The position numbers and the translations under genes were made by a program. A stretch of DNA of 64,000 bases from positions 1,612,001 through 1,676,000 of the forward strand of contig NZ_OZ035533.1 in assembly GCF_964033635.1 (NCBI RefSeq), read 5' to 3'. Shown here in pieces: positions 43,879 to 54,509 of this stretch. The notes beneath the pieces are model-generated. The model was not told the DNA's origin, ran no database searches, and saw nothing but the letters and a program-made list of their open reading frames with translations. The first letter of the stretch is position 1. The number at the start of each line of letters is the position of its first letter. Source of the stretch: Chitinophaga sp. MM2321 (GTDB taxonomy: Bacteria > Bacteroidota > Bacteroidia > Chitinophagales > Chitinophagaceae).

Positions 43879-45624
43879 ATGCCAGAGCGCATTGCAGCGG
43901 AATTAAGCTCCCGTTTTGGTGAAGATACCTTCAAAATACAAGCCACACGGGATGAGACGCCCACCTTCTGGACGCCACAGGAGAAGATTGTGGCCGTACT
44001 ACAATACCTTAAATCCGACATAAAACTACCTTATCGCATGCTCTATGACCTCACGGCCATTGACGAGCGTGCGTATAAAAAGGAGCAGAACGGTCACAAG
44101 CCCTATGATTTTACCCTTGTGTATACCCTCTTCTCCTTCGCCAGAAATGAATTCCTCCGTCTCAAAGTTGGCCTGCATGGCGAATACCCTTCCCTGGATA
44201 CGATCACACACATATGGCCCGCTGCCAACTGGTACGAGCGGGAAGTATACGATATGTTCGGCATCAGGTTCAACGGCCACCCGTTACTGAAAAGGATTCT
44301 CATGCCTACCACCTGGGAAGGACATCCCCTGCGGAAGGAACATCCTGCACGCGCTACCGAAATGGGACCTTTTAAGCTCTTTGACGACAAGATGGACAGG
44401 GAGCAGAGCGCCATGCAGTTTGATCCCGAAGAATGGGGCTTAAAACGCCACAGCGAGGATGCGGATTATATGTTCCTGAATATCGGACCGCAACACCCCG
44501 GCACCCATGGGGTACTGCGTATCATCCTGCAACTGGACGGTGAAAATATTGTAGACGCAGTACCAGACATCGGCTTCCACCACCGCGGCGCCGAAAAAAT
44601 GGGAGAGCGGCAATCATGGCATACCTACATTCCCTATACCGACCGCATTGACTATCTCGGCGGCGTAAACAACAACCTCGCCTACCTGCTCAGCGTGGAA
44701 ACGCTGGGGGGCATTGACGTGCCCCTCCGGGCGCAGGTCATCCGCGTCATGCTTTGTGAATTATTCCGTATCGCCAGCCACCTGGTATGGTATGGCACTT
44801 TCGCGCAGGACCTCGGGCAACTGTCGCCGGTGTTTTACATGTTCACCGACAGGGAACGCGTGTTTGAAATTATTGAAGCCATCTGCGGTGGTCGTATGCA
44901 TCCCAACTGGTTCCGCATAGGCGGTGTGGCACAGGACCTGCCCAACGGATGGGATAAGCTCGTGAAAGACTTTGTAGACTATTTCCCCCGGAAGCTGCGC
45001 GAATACGATAAGATGGTCATGAAGAACTATCTGTTCAAAGCACGCACCAAAGGGATTGGTATTTATACACTGGAGGAAGCAATCGAATGGGGTGTCACAG
45101 GGCCCGGACTCCGCGCCTGTGGCCTGGAGTGGGACATGCGCAAGAAACGCCCCTATAGCGGTTACGAAAATTTTGCTTTCGAGATCCCGGTCGCACACAA
45201 TGGAGATTGTTACGACCGCGCGGTTGTAAGGGTGGAAGAAATGCGGCAAAGTCTACGCATCATCCAGCAATGCCTGGAGTTCATGCCTACCGGCGATTTC
45301 AAGTCACACCACCCGCTGGCAACCCCGCCTGTAAAGCAGCATACCATGCAGGATATAGAAACACTCATTCACCATTTCCTGAACGTGAGCTGGGGGCCCG
45401 TTATTCCCGCTGGGGAGGCCATGAGTTGCACAGAAGCCACCAAAGGATGGAATGGGTATCACCTGGTGAGTGACGGCAATACCACCGCGTATCGCACGCG
45501 GATACGCACACCGTCGTTTCCGCACATGCAGATGATCCCACTGATCAGCCATGGCTACACCGTGGCGGATCTCCTGGCCATCCTGGGCGGTATGGACTAT
45601 GTATTGGCAGACATTGACAGATAA
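43879..45624 (+). CDS. nuoCD: NADH-quinone oxidoreductase fused subunits C and D
   Basis: 581 residues, a fusion of NuoC (about 1-190, 30 kDa subunit: [27 protein letters not shown]) and NuoD (about 195-581, 49 kDa subunit, NiFe-hydrogenase-like: [20 protein letters not shown]). The NuoD part forms the quinone cavity, with the conserved end [12 protein letters not shown]. Separate nuoC and nuoD genes are the more common arrangement; a fusion is known from several Bacteroidetes and gamma-proteobacteria. It is separated by 82 bases from nuoB and by 9 bases from nuoE. Confidence 0.97.
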   Translation: MPERIAAELSSRFGEDTFKIQATRDETPTFWTPQEKIVAVLQYLKSDIKLPYRMLYDLTAIDERAYKKEQNGHKPYDFTLVYTLFSFARNEFLRLKVGLHGEYPSLDTITHIWPAANWYEREVYDMFGIRFNGHPLLKRILMPTTWEGHPLRKEHPARATEMGPFKLFDDKMDREQSAMQFDPEEWGLKRHSEDADYMFLNIGPQHPGTHGVLRIILQLDGENIVDAVPDIGFHHRGAEKMGERQSWHTYIPYTDRIDYLGGVNNNLAYLLSVETLGGIDVPLRAQVIRVMLCELFRIASHLVWYGTFAQDLGQLSPVFYMFTDRERVFEIIEAICGGRMHPNWFRIGGVAQDLPNGWDKLVKDFVDYFPRKLREYDKMVMKNYLFKARTKGIGIYTLEEAIEWGVTGPGLRACGLEWDMRKKRPYSGYENFAFEIPVAHNGDCYDRAVVRVEEMRQSLRIIQQCLEFMPTGDFKSHHPLATPPVKQHTMQDIETLIHHFLNVSWGPVIPAGEAMSCTEATKGWNGYHLVSDGNTTAYRTRIRTPSFPHMQMIPLISHGYTVADLLAILGGMDYVLADIDR

Positions 45625-45633
45625 TAAATACAT

Positions 45634-46098
45634 ATGCTATCAGCTATCGAAATAGAAAAGATCAGCCACGAGCTACAACAGGTGCCGGTAAAAAAGGCCG
45701 CCTGCATTGAGGCGCTGAAAATTGTACAGGAACAACGCCGGTGGGTATCCGACGAAAGTGTGGCAGACATTGCAACCTTCCTGGACATGAGTACAGCAGA
45801 AGTGGATAGTGTAGCAACGTTTTATAACCTGATCTTCCGCCGCCCCGTAGGCAGACACGTGATCCTGCTCTGTGATAGTATCAGCTGCTACGTGATGGGC
45901 TATACGAAGATCCTGGAACGGCTCACCGACATATTACAGATCAGGTACGGACAAACCACACCGGATGAGCGTTTCACTTTACTACCCAATGCCTGCCTGG
46001 GCACCTGCGATCATGCCCCGGCCCTTATGATTGACGACGATTTATACAGAGATATAAAAGAGGAGGAAGTGGAGACGATACTGAATAAATATTTATGA
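45634..46098 (+). CDS. nuoE: NADH-quinone oxidoreductase subunit E
   Basis: 154 residues, a thioredoxin-like protein with the N1a [2Fe-2S] cluster. The four cysteine ligands lie in LLCDSISCYVMG and NACLGTCDHAPAL (Cys-x4-Cys and Cys-x3-Cys). It belongs to the NADH-oxidising arm with NuoF and NuoG. Nine bases after nuoCD and 134 bases before nuoF; the latter gap contains an AT-rich repeat half-copy. Confidence 0.96.
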   Translation: MLSAIEIEKISHELQQVPVKKAACIEALKIVQEQRRWVSDESVADIATFLDMSTAEVDSVATFYNLIFRRPVGRHVILLCDSISCYVMGYTKILERLTDILQIRYGQTTPDERFTLLPNACLGTCDHAPALMIDDDLYRDIKEEEVETILNKYL

Positions 46099-46105
46099 AT
46101 TTTCG

Positions 46106-46232
46106 ATTTTTCGATGTTGAAATTTTATTGCTAATCATTATCTGTTTCTGTAAAAATAAAAATAGTATAAAAATGATCTTCGCTGCATTTTAAATATCTA
46201 AATTAAAAAATCCGTAAATCAAAAAATATTCC
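46106..46232. repeat. AT-rich repeat half-copies between nuoE and nuoF
   Basis: This 127-base stretch contains words of the repeat family: TTTATGAATTTTCGATTTTT on the left and CTAAATTAAAAAATCCGTAA on the right. Pairing between them is only partial and imperfect by eye. It separates nuoE and nuoF, which should be one transcript. Confidence 0.45.
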
Positions 46233-47513
46233 ATGGAACGTCCGCTCACACAACACATCCCGCTTTCCGGTGCTGCTCTGCATATCCGGGAGTATGAAGC
46301 CGTGGGCGGTTATACCGGTCTGCGGAAGGTGTTGCAGCAGATGGCGCCGGCAGAAGTAACTACGTTGGTGAAAGAGGCAAACCTGAGGGGGCGTGGTGGT
46401 GCAGGTTTCAGTACTGGTATGAAGTGGAGCTTTGTACCAATGGATACACCGGGTCCCAAATACCTGGTAGCGAACGCGGATGAAATGGAGCCGGGTACTT
46501 TCAAAGACAGGTGGCTGCTGGAAGGTAATCCACATCAGCTGTTGGAAGGGATGATCATTGCGGCGTACGCCATTCAGGCTACACAGGCTTTTGTATTCCT
46601 GCGCTGGGCGTACAAGGATGCTGCCCGCGAAATGCGGCAGGCGATTGCAGATGCCTATGCAGCGGGTTATCTCGGTAAAAATATTATGGGTAAAGATTTC
46701 TGCCTGGAGATGCAGTTGCATACCGGCGTAGGCAGATATATGTGTGGCGAAGAAACCGCCCTGCTCAATTCACTGGAAGGCAAAAGGGCGACTCCCCGCG
46801 CCAAACCACCGTTTCCGCAGGTGAGCGGCTTGTTCGGAAGACCCACTATTGTGAACAATGTAGAAACACTTTGCTGGATGCCTCACCTTGTTAATAACGG
46901 AGAGGCGTGGTTTAAATCCCTGAGTCATACCGGCGACGGGGGTACGAAAATATACGGCGTGAGTGGTAAAGTAAATAAACCCGGCGCCTGGGAACTGCCC
47001 ATGGGTGTAACGATGCGTGAGTTGCTGGAAGAACATGCCGGTGGTATGAAGAATGGTTATCGTTTTCGTGGGGCCTTACCCGGTGGTGCTTCCACTGATT
47101 TTTTAACAGATGCCCACCTGGATGTAAAAATGGATTTCAACGGCGTAGCCGCCGCCGGTAGCCGGCTGGGAACCGGTACCATGGTGGTGATGGACGATCA
47201 GACCTGCCCGGTTGGCTTTGTACATAACCTGGAACATTTTTTTGCACAGGAGTCCTGCGGCTTCTGTACCCCTTGCCGGGAAGGGCTGCCGTGGACAGAG
47301 AAGCTGTTGCTGTCGCTCGAAAAAGGAACGGGTACATATGCCGACCTGGAGCTGCTGGAAATGCATACACAACTGCTGGGACCCGGCAATACTTTTTGTG
47401 CACTGGCTCCCGGCGCGATGGAGCCCTTGCAAAGTGCGTTAAAATATTTCAGGGACGATTTTGAACAACACATCAAAGAAAAAAAATGCCCTTATGCCCA
47501 CCATTCACATTGA
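46233..47513 (+). CDS. nuoF: NADH-quinone oxidoreductase subunit F
   Basis: 426 residues. It binds NADH and FMN and carries the N3 [4Fe-4S] cluster. Motifs: FMN/NADH glycine-rich loop RGRGGAGFSTGMKWSF, ANADEMEPGTFKDR, MCGEETALLNSLEGKR, and cluster ligands CGFCTPCREG near residue 344. It begins with ATG after the AT-rich spacer and overlaps nuoG by 20 bases. Confidence 0.97.
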   Translation: MERPLTQHIPLSGAALHIREYEAVGGYTGLRKVLQQMAPAEVTTLVKEANLRGRGGAGFSTGMKWSFVPMDTPGPKYLVANADEMEPGTFKDRWLLEGNPHQLLEGMIIAAYAIQATQAFVFLRWAYKDAAREMRQAIADAYAAGYLGKNIMGKDFCLEMQLHTGVGRYMCGEETALLNSLEGKRATPRAKPPFPQVSGLFGRPTIVNNVETLCWMPHLVNNGEAWFKSLSHTGDGGTKIYGVSGKVNKPGAWELPMGVTMRELLEEHAGGMKNGYRFRGALPGGASTDFLTDAHLDVKMDFNGVAAAGSRLGTGTMVVMDDQTCPVGFVHNLEHFFAQESCGFCTPCREGLPWTEKLLLSLEKGTGTYADLELLEMHTQLLGPGNTFCALAPGAMEPLQSALKYFRDDFEQHIKEKKCPYAHHSH

Positions 47514-50187
47514 CAATATAGCATATGAAGTAAAGGACGGCAAAAACCTCCTGGAGGCTTGCCTGTCGCTGGGCCTGGACCTGCCTTACTTTTGCTGGCA
47601 TCCGGCACTGGGCTCCGTGGGCGCCTGCCGGCAGTGCGCGGTGAAAATGTTTAAGGATGAAGAAGATAAGAAAGGGAAACTGGTGATGGCCTGCATGGAA
47701 CCCGTAAAAGACAATCTGCGTATATCCCTGAACGATAGTGACGCAAAATCTTTCCGGGAACATAACATTGGCTGGCTGATGACCAACCACCCGCACGACT
47801 GCGCCGTATGTGATGAAGGCGGCTCCTGCCATTTGCAGGATATGACAGTGATGACGGGTCACTCTTACCGCGACTATCATTTCACCAAACGTACTTACAA
47901 CAATCAATACCTGGGGCCTTTCCTGAACCATGAAATGAACCGCTGCATCCAGTGTTATCGCTGCGTGCGCTTTTATAAAGATTTTGCAGGCGGAAAAGAC
48001 CTGGATGTTTTTGCAGCACATAATCATGTGTATTTTGGCCGGCAGCAGGATGGTACACTGGAAAGTGAGTTCAGTGGAAACCTGGCGGAGATTTGTCCTA
48101 CCGGTGTGTTCACCGACAAAACACTGAAACAACACTATACCCGTAAGTGGGATCTCACCTCCGCGGCTTCTGTTTGCCAGGGCTGCGGCCTGGGATGTAA
48201 TATTATGGCCAGTGAAAGATATGGGACCATACGGCAAATTACCAACCGTTATAACGGTGCTGTTAACGGCTACTTCCTGTGCGACCGCGGCAGGTACGGA
48301 TATGAATTTGTGAATAGTAAAGAGCGCATCAGGGAGCCGTTGCTGCGTCATTATCCCGGAGATAATACGAATGGCATGCCTATCCTGCAACAGCTGCGCA
48401 GCAGGATGAAACCGGGGAAAGTGATTGGTATCGGATCTCCCAGAGCTTCTGTAGAATCAAATTATATTTTGAAAGAGCTGGTTGGTGCAGATCATTTTTA
48501 CCTGGGCCTCGCCGCTACAGATCATGACCTGGTGTCGCTGATGCTGAAAATATTACAGGAAGGGCCGGTACGTGCTGCATCTATGCAGGCTGCCGCCGCC
48601 GCAGATGCAGTGTTGATCCTCGGCGAAGATCTTACGAATACGGCGCCTATGCTGGCCCTGTCGGTACGGCAGGCAGTCCGTCGCGGCCCCGCTGCGGAAG
48701 CCATCAACAATATCCATATACCTTCCTGGCAGGATGCCGCCGTGCGCGAAGCTGTGCAGGAGGGCAAAGGACCTTTGTATATCCTGAATGTACAGGAAAC
48801 CAAACTGGATGAACTGGCGAAAGGAGCTTATCATACTGCGCCGGATAATATTGCACGTATAGGCTTTGGCGTTAGTCACCTGTTGAGCGACCGTATGCCG
48901 GAAGTAACCGGTATGTCGGAGCAGGGAAAGGCGATCGCCGCAGAAATAGCGGCCGCTTTGAAAGGCGCCAAAAACCCATTGATAGTGGCCGGTTATGGCA
49001 GCGGCAGTGAAGCCGTGATCAAGGCTGCGGCCAATGTAGCCTGGGCTTTGCAGCAACAGGGTATTGATGCCATGCTGGCTTTTACGGTACCGGAATGCAA
49101 TAGCATCGGGTTGGAAATGCTGGGAGGTCATCGCCTGGAATCGGCAGTGGATGAAGTGATGAACGAAGGCGCCGAAACAGTGATCATCCTGGAAAATGAT
49201 CTTTACCGCCGGCTGGATCAACCTACAGCCAATCATTTTCTGGAGCATTGTAAAGATGTGGTGTTGCTGGATCATCTCTTTAACGCTACTGCAGAGAAAG
49301 CAAACATATTGCTGCCGGCCGGTACTTTTGCGGAATCGGATGGCACACTCGTAAATAATGAAGGCCGCGCGCAACGCTTCTTCCAGGTATTCACGCCTGC
49401 GGGCGCTGTACAGGAAAGTTGGCGCTGGCTGTTGCAACTGGCTGCCGCGACAGGGCACGAAGCATTGGGTCGCATGGAACACCTCGATGAGGTGACGAAG
49501 GCGATCTCCCGCAGCTATCCTGTATTTGCAGGCATTGAATCCTTATCGCCCACCGCCGATTTTCGTATAGCCGGTCAGAAAATACCCCGTGAACCACACC
49601 GCTATAGCGGTCGCACGGCCATGCTGGCAGATATAAATGTGAGTGAGCCCAAACCACCGGAAGATGGGGATACCGCCTTGTCCTTTACCATGGAAGGTTA
49701 CCGTGGCGAACCACCGGCCTCCATGACGCCTTTCTACTGGTCGCCAGGCTGGAATTCGGTGCAGTCGGTAAACAAGTACCAGGTGGAAACAGGTGGGGAG
49801 CTGCATGGCGGCAATCCGGGTAAACGGTTGATAGAACCGGATGTAAACAAATCCGTACCCTTTTATACACAAGTGCCGGAGCCGTTCCTGCCATTACCGG
49901 GACATCTGTTGCTGGTACCCTTGTATCATATTTTTGGATCGGAAGAACTGAGCATACATACGGCAGGTGTTGCGGAACGCATGCCTGCACCATATATCAT
50001 GTTACATAGTGAAGATGCGCAACGCTTCCAGGTTACAGCAGGGAACCTGTTGTATTTTATGGATAAGGGGCATCAATATGCGTTGCCGGTAATTATCAAT
50101 GACACCCTACAAAAAGGAGCTGCGGGTATTCCCGTAGGGTTACCTGATATGCAGGTAGCGGAAGCGCCGCAACTGATAAAAATATAA
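47494..50187 (+). CDS. nuoG: NADH-quinone oxidoreductase subunit G
   Basis: 897 residues from ATG 47494; the frame also opens from TTG at 47461, giving eleven extra residues, but MPTIHIDN is the family start. N-terminal [2Fe-2S] ferredoxin (CWHPALGSVGACRQC), the His/Cys-ligated N5 motif HPHDCAVCDEGGSC, then CIQCYRCVRF and CPTG for N4. A further CQGCGLGC...FLC set resembles the N7 cluster found only in some bacteria. A molybdopterin-oxidoreductase-like domain without molybdenum follows. It overlaps nuoF by 20 bases, so translation is coupled. Confidence 0.94.
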   Translation: MPTIHIDNIAYEVKDGKNLLEACLSLGLDLPYFCWHPALGSVGACRQCAVKMFKDEEDKKGKLVMACMEPVKDNLRISLNDSDAKSFREHNIGWLMTNHPHDCAVCDEGGSCHLQDMTVMTGHSYRDYHFTKRTYNNQYLGPFLNHEMNRCIQCYRCVRFYKDFAGGKDLDVFAAHNHVYFGRQQDGTLESEFSGNLAEICPTGVFTDKTLKQHYTRKWDLTSAASVCQGCGLGCNIMASERYGTIRQITNRYNGAVNGYFLCDRGRYGYEFVNSKERIREPLLRHYPGDNTNGMPILQQLRSRMKPGKVIGIGSPRASVESNYILKELVGADHFYLGLAATDHDLVSLMLKILQEGPVRAASMQAAAAADAVLILGEDLTNTAPMLALSVRQAVRRGPAAEAINNIHIPSWQDAAVREAVQEGKGPLYILNVQETKLDELAKGAYHTAPDNIARIGFGVSHLLSDRMPEVTGMSEQGKAIAAEIAAALKGAKNPLIVAGYGSGSEAVIKAAANVAWALQQQGIDAMLAFTVPECNSIGLEMLGGHRLESAVDEVMNEGAETVIILENDLYRRLDQPTANHFLEHCKDVVLLDHLFNATAEKANILLPAGTFAESDGTLVNNEGRAQRFFQVFTPAGAVQESWRWLLQLAAATGHEALGRMEHLDEVTKAISRSYPVFAGIESLSPTADFRIAGQKIPREPHRYSGRTAMLADINVSEPKPPEDGDTALSFTMEGYRGEPPASMTPFYWSPGWNSVQSVNKYQVETGGELHGGNPGKRLIEPDVNKSVPFYTQVPEPFLPLPGHLLLVPLYHIFGSEELSIHTAGVAERMPAPYIMLHSEDAQRFQVTAGNLLYFMDKGHQYALPVIINDTLQKGAAGIPVGLPDMQVAEAPQLIKI

Positions 50188-50193
50188 GCTGCT

Positions 50194-51144
50194 ATGATAA
50201 ACGCCTGGTGGATAATAGGAGGGGTACTGTTCGTACTGTTAAATACAGCAGCCGGATTGATCTGGCTGGAACGCAGGATGCTGGCCCTGTGGCAGGATCG
50301 TTACGGACCAAACAGGGCGGGTCCTTTTGGTATATTGATTGTATTGGCAGATACGTTAAAACTGTTTTTTAAGGAAGACTGGATCCCACCGTTTGCAGAT
50401 AAAGTAGTGTTTGTATTTGCACCGGCTGTGGTAGTAGCCAGTGTGTTGATGAGCTTTGTGATTATTCCTTTTGGCCCCAATATTATTGTGGCGGATCTAA
50501 ACATAGGCATCCTGTTTTTTCTCGCCATGTCGTCACTGGGTGTGTATAGCGTTGTATTGGGAGGGTGGGCTTCCAATAATAAATACGCCTTGCTGGGCGC
50601 TATGAGAGGCGCCTCACAGATGATCAGCTATGAGGTTTTTATGGGACTGTCTTTAATGGGGGTGGTGGTGATGAGTGGTTCATTTAACCTGCGGGAAATA
50701 GTGGAAGCGCAAAGATCGGTATGGTATGTTTTTCCCCAGCTGTTAGGCTTCCTCATTTTCCTGATTGCGGGTATTGCGGAAACGCACCGCCTGCCTTTTG
50801 ATATTCCGGAAGCGGAAAGTGAACTGGTAGCGGGCTTCCACTCGGAATATTCAGGAATGAAATTCGGTATGTTCTTTATTGGTGAATATCTCGGTGTTAC
50901 ACTTATCTCTGCGATGGTGGTGACCTTGTATTTCGGGGGCTGGCTGGGGCCGGGATTCCTGCCACCGGTGATATGGTTTGGTATAAAAACTTTTGCCTTC
51001 ATCTCGCTTTTTATTCTGCTGCGTGCCTCTATGCCACGACCGCGGTATGATCAGCTGATGGAGTATGGATGGAAAGTGTTGTTCCCTTTATCGCTGGCGA
51101 ATCTGCTGATAACAGCCGCTATAAAACTCTGGCTTAAAGGGTAA
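50194..51144 (+). CDS. nuoH: NADH-quinone oxidoreductase subunit H
   Basis: 316 residues with eight or so membrane helices. It links the hydrophilic and membrane arms at the quinone site. Conserved signature loops: AVLYLIWLERR-like [48 protein letters not shown] and [13 protein letters not shown]. Six bases after nuoG. Confidence 0.97.
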   Translation: MINAWWIIGGVLFVLLNTAAGLIWLERRMLALWQDRYGPNRAGPFGILIVLADTLKLFFKEDWIPPFADKVVFVFAPAVVVASVLMSFVIIPFGPNIIVADLNIGILFFLAMSSLGVYSVVLGGWASNNKYALLGAMRGASQMISYEVFMGLSLMGVVVMSGSFNLREIVEAQRSVWYVFPQLLGFLIFLIAGIAETHRLPFDIPEAESELVAGFHSEYSGMKFGMFFIGEYLGVTLISAMVVTLYFGGWLGPGFLPPVIWFGIKTFAFISLFILLRASMPRPRYDQLMEYGWKVLFPLSLANLLITAAIKLWLKG

Positions 51145-51145
51145 A

Positions 51146-51178
51146 CATAAAATTATAAAATCACAAAATCCGTACATC
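51146..51178. repeat. Repeat half-copy between nuoH and nuoI
   Basis: The 34-base gap consists almost entirely of right-arm words (AAAATTATAAAATCACAAAATCC). Only one arm is present, so no long hairpin can form here. Confidence 0.55.
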
Positions 51179-51694
51179 ATGTTCAGTCTTTTGCGAAGTA
51201 TGTGGCTTACCTTCCTGCATATGTTTCATAAGCGGGATACCTTCCAGTATCCTGAACAGAAGGCGCCGTTGCCAGCCCGCTGGCGCGGACGTATAGCACT
51301 CACGCGCGACCCTGATGGAGAAGAACGTTGTGTAGGCTGTTACCTGTGCGCTGCCGCATGTCCGGTAGATTGTATCTCCTTACAGGCAACAGAAGACGAA
51401 CACGGACGAAGATACCCTGAGTTTTTCCGGATCAATTTTTCCCGCTGCATCTTTTGTGGATTCTGTGAAGAAGCGTGTCCTACTTACGCCATACAGCTAT
51501 TGCCCGATTTTGAAATGGCGGAATACAACCGGCAAAACCTGGTGTATGAAAAGGAAGATCTGCTTATAAACAGCCAGGGGAAATATCCCGGGTATAACTA
51601 TTATAAAGTAGCCGGTTTAGCGATTAAGGATAAGGACAAAGGAGATGCACAGAACGAGGAACCACCGGTAGATCTGAAAAGTTTGTTGCCATAA
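51179..51694 (+). CDS. nuoI: NADH-quinone oxidoreductase subunit I
   Basis: 171 residues with two [4Fe-4S] clusters (N6a and N6b), ligands in [16 protein letters not shown] and [16 protein letters not shown]. An amphipathic N-terminal helix ([18 protein letters not shown]) anchors it at the membrane. 34 bases after nuoH. Confidence 0.97.
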   Translation: MFSLLRSMWLTFLHMFHKRDTFQYPEQKAPLPARWRGRIALTRDPDGEERCVGCYLCAAACPVDCISLQATEDEHGRRYPEFFRINFSRCIFCGFCEEACPTYAIQLLPDFEMAEYNRQNLVYEKEDLLINSQGKYPGYNYYKVAGLAIKDKDKGDAQNEEPPVDLKSLLP

Positions 51695-51704
51695 ATAAGG
51701 ACGC

Positions 51705-52232
51705 ATGGATACTGCATTTTATATCGCCGCTGCCATTGCTGTACTGACCACTTTAAGGGTGATCACCTGTTATAATATCATGCATGCATTGTTATACCTG
51801 GTGGTGTCGCTGTTGTCGGTAGCAGTGGTGTTATACATTTACGGTGCGCCATTTATGGCGGTGCTGGAAGTGATTGTATATGCCGGTGCAATTATGGTGC
51901 TGATCATCTTTTTTGTGATGATGCTGAACATTGGTGTAGAAACAGCCGAGCATGAAAAGGCGTGGCTAAAACCACGGATATGGATTATTCCGGGCGTGTT
52001 ATGCCTGGTGTTGCTGGGTGAATTATTGTACCTGGTGATGCAGAACAGGCAACCGGCAACGGAGATCCTGGTGGTAAATCCAAAGGAAGTGGGAATGGCG
52101 CTGTTCGGTCCTTATATGATCGCAGTAGAATTGACCGGTATCTTGTTAATGGCGGGTATTGTCGGCGCTTATCATCTGGGGCGCCAGCATAAGAAAAAGT
52201 TACATCGCTTTCTTGAAAATATTGATGCATGA
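51705..52232 (+). CDS. nuoJ: NADH-quinone oxidoreductase subunit J
   Basis: 175 residues, five membrane helices, including the pi-bulge helix region [21 protein letters not shown], and the early motif [17 protein letters not shown]. It forms part of the E-channel of complex I. Overlaps nuoK by 4 bases. Confidence 0.95.
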   Translation: MDTAFYIAAAIAVLTTLRVITCYNIMHALLYLVVSLLSVAVVLYIYGAPFMAVLEVIVYAGAIMVLIIFFVMMLNIGVETAEHEKAWLKPRIWIIPGVLCLVLLGELLYLVMQNRQPATEILVVNPKEVGMALFGPYMIAVELTGILLMAGIVGAYHLGRQHKKKLHRFLENIDA

Positions 52233-52537
52233 ACATACATCCCACTACTGCAGGCTTGTTGCTCGCCAGCGTTTTATTTGTGCTGGGGCTGATCAGTGTA
52301 CTCATCAGGCGCAACATCATATTTATGTTGTTGTCTGTAGAAATTATGCTGAATGCCGCCGGACTGGCATTTGTGGTAGCTGCCTCACACTGGGGCACTG
52401 CAGACGGACAGGTGATGTTCATCTTTATACTGGCCATGGCTGCCGCTGAAGTATCGGTAGGACTGGCGCTTATCCTGCAACTTTATCACCAGTTAAAAAC
52501 ACTGGACAGTGATGAGGCGAGCAGAATGAAAGGATAG
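52229..52537 (+). CDS. nuoK: NADH-quinone oxidoreductase subunit K
   Basis: 102 residues, three membrane helices. The conserved Glu residues of the proton path are in [16 protein letters not shown] and [17 protein letters not shown]. Its start overlaps the nuoJ end by 4 bases (ATGA), so translation is coupled. Confidence 0.96.
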   Translation: MNIHPTTAGLLLASVLFVLGLISVLIRRNIIFMLLSVEIMLNAAGLAFVVAASHWGTADGQVMFIFILAMAAAEVSVGLALILQLYHQLKTLDSDEASRMKG

Positions 52538-52544
52538 AAAGAGT

Positions 52545-52590
52545 TACGAATAATTAAAATAACTAAATAACTAAATCTCAAAATCACAAA
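52545..52590. repeat. Repeat half-copy between nuoK and nuoL
   Basis: The gap carries CTAAATAACTAAATCTC and AAAATCACAAAAT, the right-arm words of the repeat family, immediately before the nuoL ATG. No left arm is evident. Confidence 0.5.
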
Positions 52591-54483
52591 ATGGTTACCG
52601 CGCTGATACCGGCTATTCCTTTTTTAAGTGCATGTATCCTCATGCTCTGCTGGAAGCATATTACTCGTATGGCCGTTACCGTTATAGGTTGTGGTAGTAT
52701 TGCCTTGTCTGCTTTACTAGCGGTTGTGGTGGCCATGAATTTTACGCAACAGGGCGGCCACCCGCTGGTAACGCGGGTCTGGAGCTGGATGCAGACGGCT
52801 GGTTTTAGTGCGGGTGTTGATTTCCGGATGGATGCGCTTTCAATTGTTTTTGTGCTGGTGATCACGATCGTGGGTTTCCTGATTCATGTGTACGCCACTG
52901 CTTATATGCGCGACGATCCCGACTATGGCCGTTTCTTCGCCTGCATGAATTTATTCGTAGGGGCAATGCTGGTGCTGGTGATGGCGGATAATTTGTTGTT
53001 GCTGTATTTTGGATGGGAAGGGGTGGGGCTATGTAGCTACCTGTTAATCGGCTTCTGGTACCAGGATCGGGCGAACGGTTATGCTGCCCGCAAAGCTTTT
53101 ATCGTAACGCGTGTGGGCGATACGGCGATGGCAATCGCCTTATTCCTGTTGTTTCAATATACCGGTACATTACAGATCCAGGGCATCCTGGAAAGTGGTG
53201 CGCAGCTTTGGGCAAAGGGAGATCCGGTAGTGACCATGATCGCCTTGTTGTTATTGGGTGGTGCAGTAGGGAAGTCTGCCCAGCTGCCGTTACAAACATG
53301 GCTGCCGGATGCGATGGCGGGGCCTACGCCGGTGAGTGCACTGATCCATGCTGCTACTATGGTAACAGCGGGCGTGTACCTGATAGCACGCATGCATACT
53401 TTATTTGAACTGGCGCCTGCTGCGCAAACCACCACCGCAGTGATAGGCGCTGTGACCCTGGTATTGGCGGGTGTGAGTGCGTTGGTACAACGGGATATAA
53501 AAAGAGTGCTGGCTTATTCCACCATGAGCCAGATCGGTTATATGTTCCTGGCGTTGGGCTGTGGTGCATGGTCTGCCGCTATTTTTCATTTTGTGATCCA
53601 TGCATTTTTCAAGGCATTGCTGTTTATGGGTGCCGGTGCTATCATTGTGGCGCTGCATCATGAGCAGGATATGTTTAAGATGGGTGGACTCAAAAAATTA
53701 TTGCCGGCAGTATTCTGGGTGTTCCTTATCGGCTCAGCGTCATTGGCGGCTATCCCGTTTGTGACCGCCGGCTTTTTTAGTAAGGATCAAATCATTTGGT
53801 TATCGTGGTCTGCTGTCGGCGGACATACCGGCTATTGGCTGGCGGCCTTGCTGGGCGCGTTTTTGACGGGTATGTATACTTTCAGAATGTTTTTCCTGGT
53901 TTTTTATGGAGATGTCAAAACAAAGGTGCATCATATTCCCGGTCCGCGGATGATGGTGCCTTTGTATATACTGGCTGTTCTTTCTACTATAGCGGGGTTC
54001 ATTGAACTACCGCATACGCTGGGGCATGTAACGCTGTTTAGTCATTGGCTGCTGCCGGTATTGCCTGCGGTGGAGATGTTGCAGGAATCGCCTGCACTGG
54101 AATGGGCTTCGCAGGGGATTTCAGCTTTGCTGGCTTTTAGTGGCATTGGCCTCGCTTATGCGTGGGTGATCCGTCGTCCGCAGGGAATGGTTGATTTCCT
54201 GGAAATGCCTGCAATAACGTGGATTCGCGGCTGTTGGGCCAGAGGCTGGGATTTTGATGAAATCTATAATGTGGTGTTGGTACGTCCATACGTGTACCTG
54301 TCCAGGATAAACCGGAAAGATGTGGTAGACAGGCTATACACGGGCCTTGCCGGGCTGATGGAATGGTGTCATCTTATGATGGCGCGTACGCAGAGTGGTA
54401 TACTGCGCTGGTATATTATGGGGGTGGTGTTGGGTGCGGTAGCGATTTTATCGGTCTTAATATGGCGGCTATACGAATTGTAA
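52591..54483 (+). CDS. nuoL: NADH-quinone oxidoreductase subunit L
   Basis: 630 residues, the distal antiporter-like proton-pumping subunit. It contains the Mrp-antiporter core (GWEGVGLCSYLLIGFW, LPDAMAGPTPVSALIHAATMVTAGVYL, LAYSTMSQIGYMFLALG) and the C-terminal lateral helix region that runs along the membrane arm. About 16 membrane segments. 53 bases after nuoK. Confidence 0.97.
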   Translation: MVTALIPAIPFLSACILMLCWKHITRMAVTVIGCGSIALSALLAVVVAMNFTQQGGHPLVTRVWSWMQTAGFSAGVDFRMDALSIVFVLVITIVGFLIHVYATAYMRDDPDYGRFFACMNLFVGAMLVLVMADNLLLLYFGWEGVGLCSYLLIGFWYQDRANGYAARKAFIVTRVGDTAMAIALFLLFQYTGTLQIQGILESGAQLWAKGDPVVTMIALLLLGGAVGKSAQLPLQTWLPDAMAGPTPVSALIHAATMVTAGVYLIARMHTLFELAPAAQTTTAVIGAVTLVLAGVSALVQRDIKRVLAYSTMSQIGYMFLALGCGAWSAAIFHFVIHAFFKALLFMGAGAIIVALHHEQDMFKMGGLKKLLPAVFWVFLIGSASLAAIPFVTAGFFSKDQIIWLSWSAVGGHTGYWLAALLGAFLTGMYTFRMFFLVFYGDVKTKVHHIPGPRMMVPLYILAVLSTIAGFIELPHTLGHVTLFSHWLLPVLPAVEMLQESPALEWASQGISALLAFSGIGLAYAWVIRRPQGMVDFLEMPAITWIRGCWARGWDFDEIYNVVLVRPYVYLSRINRKDVVDRLYTGLAGLMEWCHLMMARTQSGILRWYIMGVVLGAVAILSVLIWRLYEL

Positions 54484-54509
54484 TAACGTAAACGAATAAA
54501 CGATTTTTC

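Noticed and set aside
47461..47493. TTG start for nuoG inside nuoF
   Set aside because: ATG 47494 gives the family N-terminus.
47473..49482. Two long open frames antisense to nuoG
   Set aside because: Shadows of a high-confidence gene; no start site or domain.
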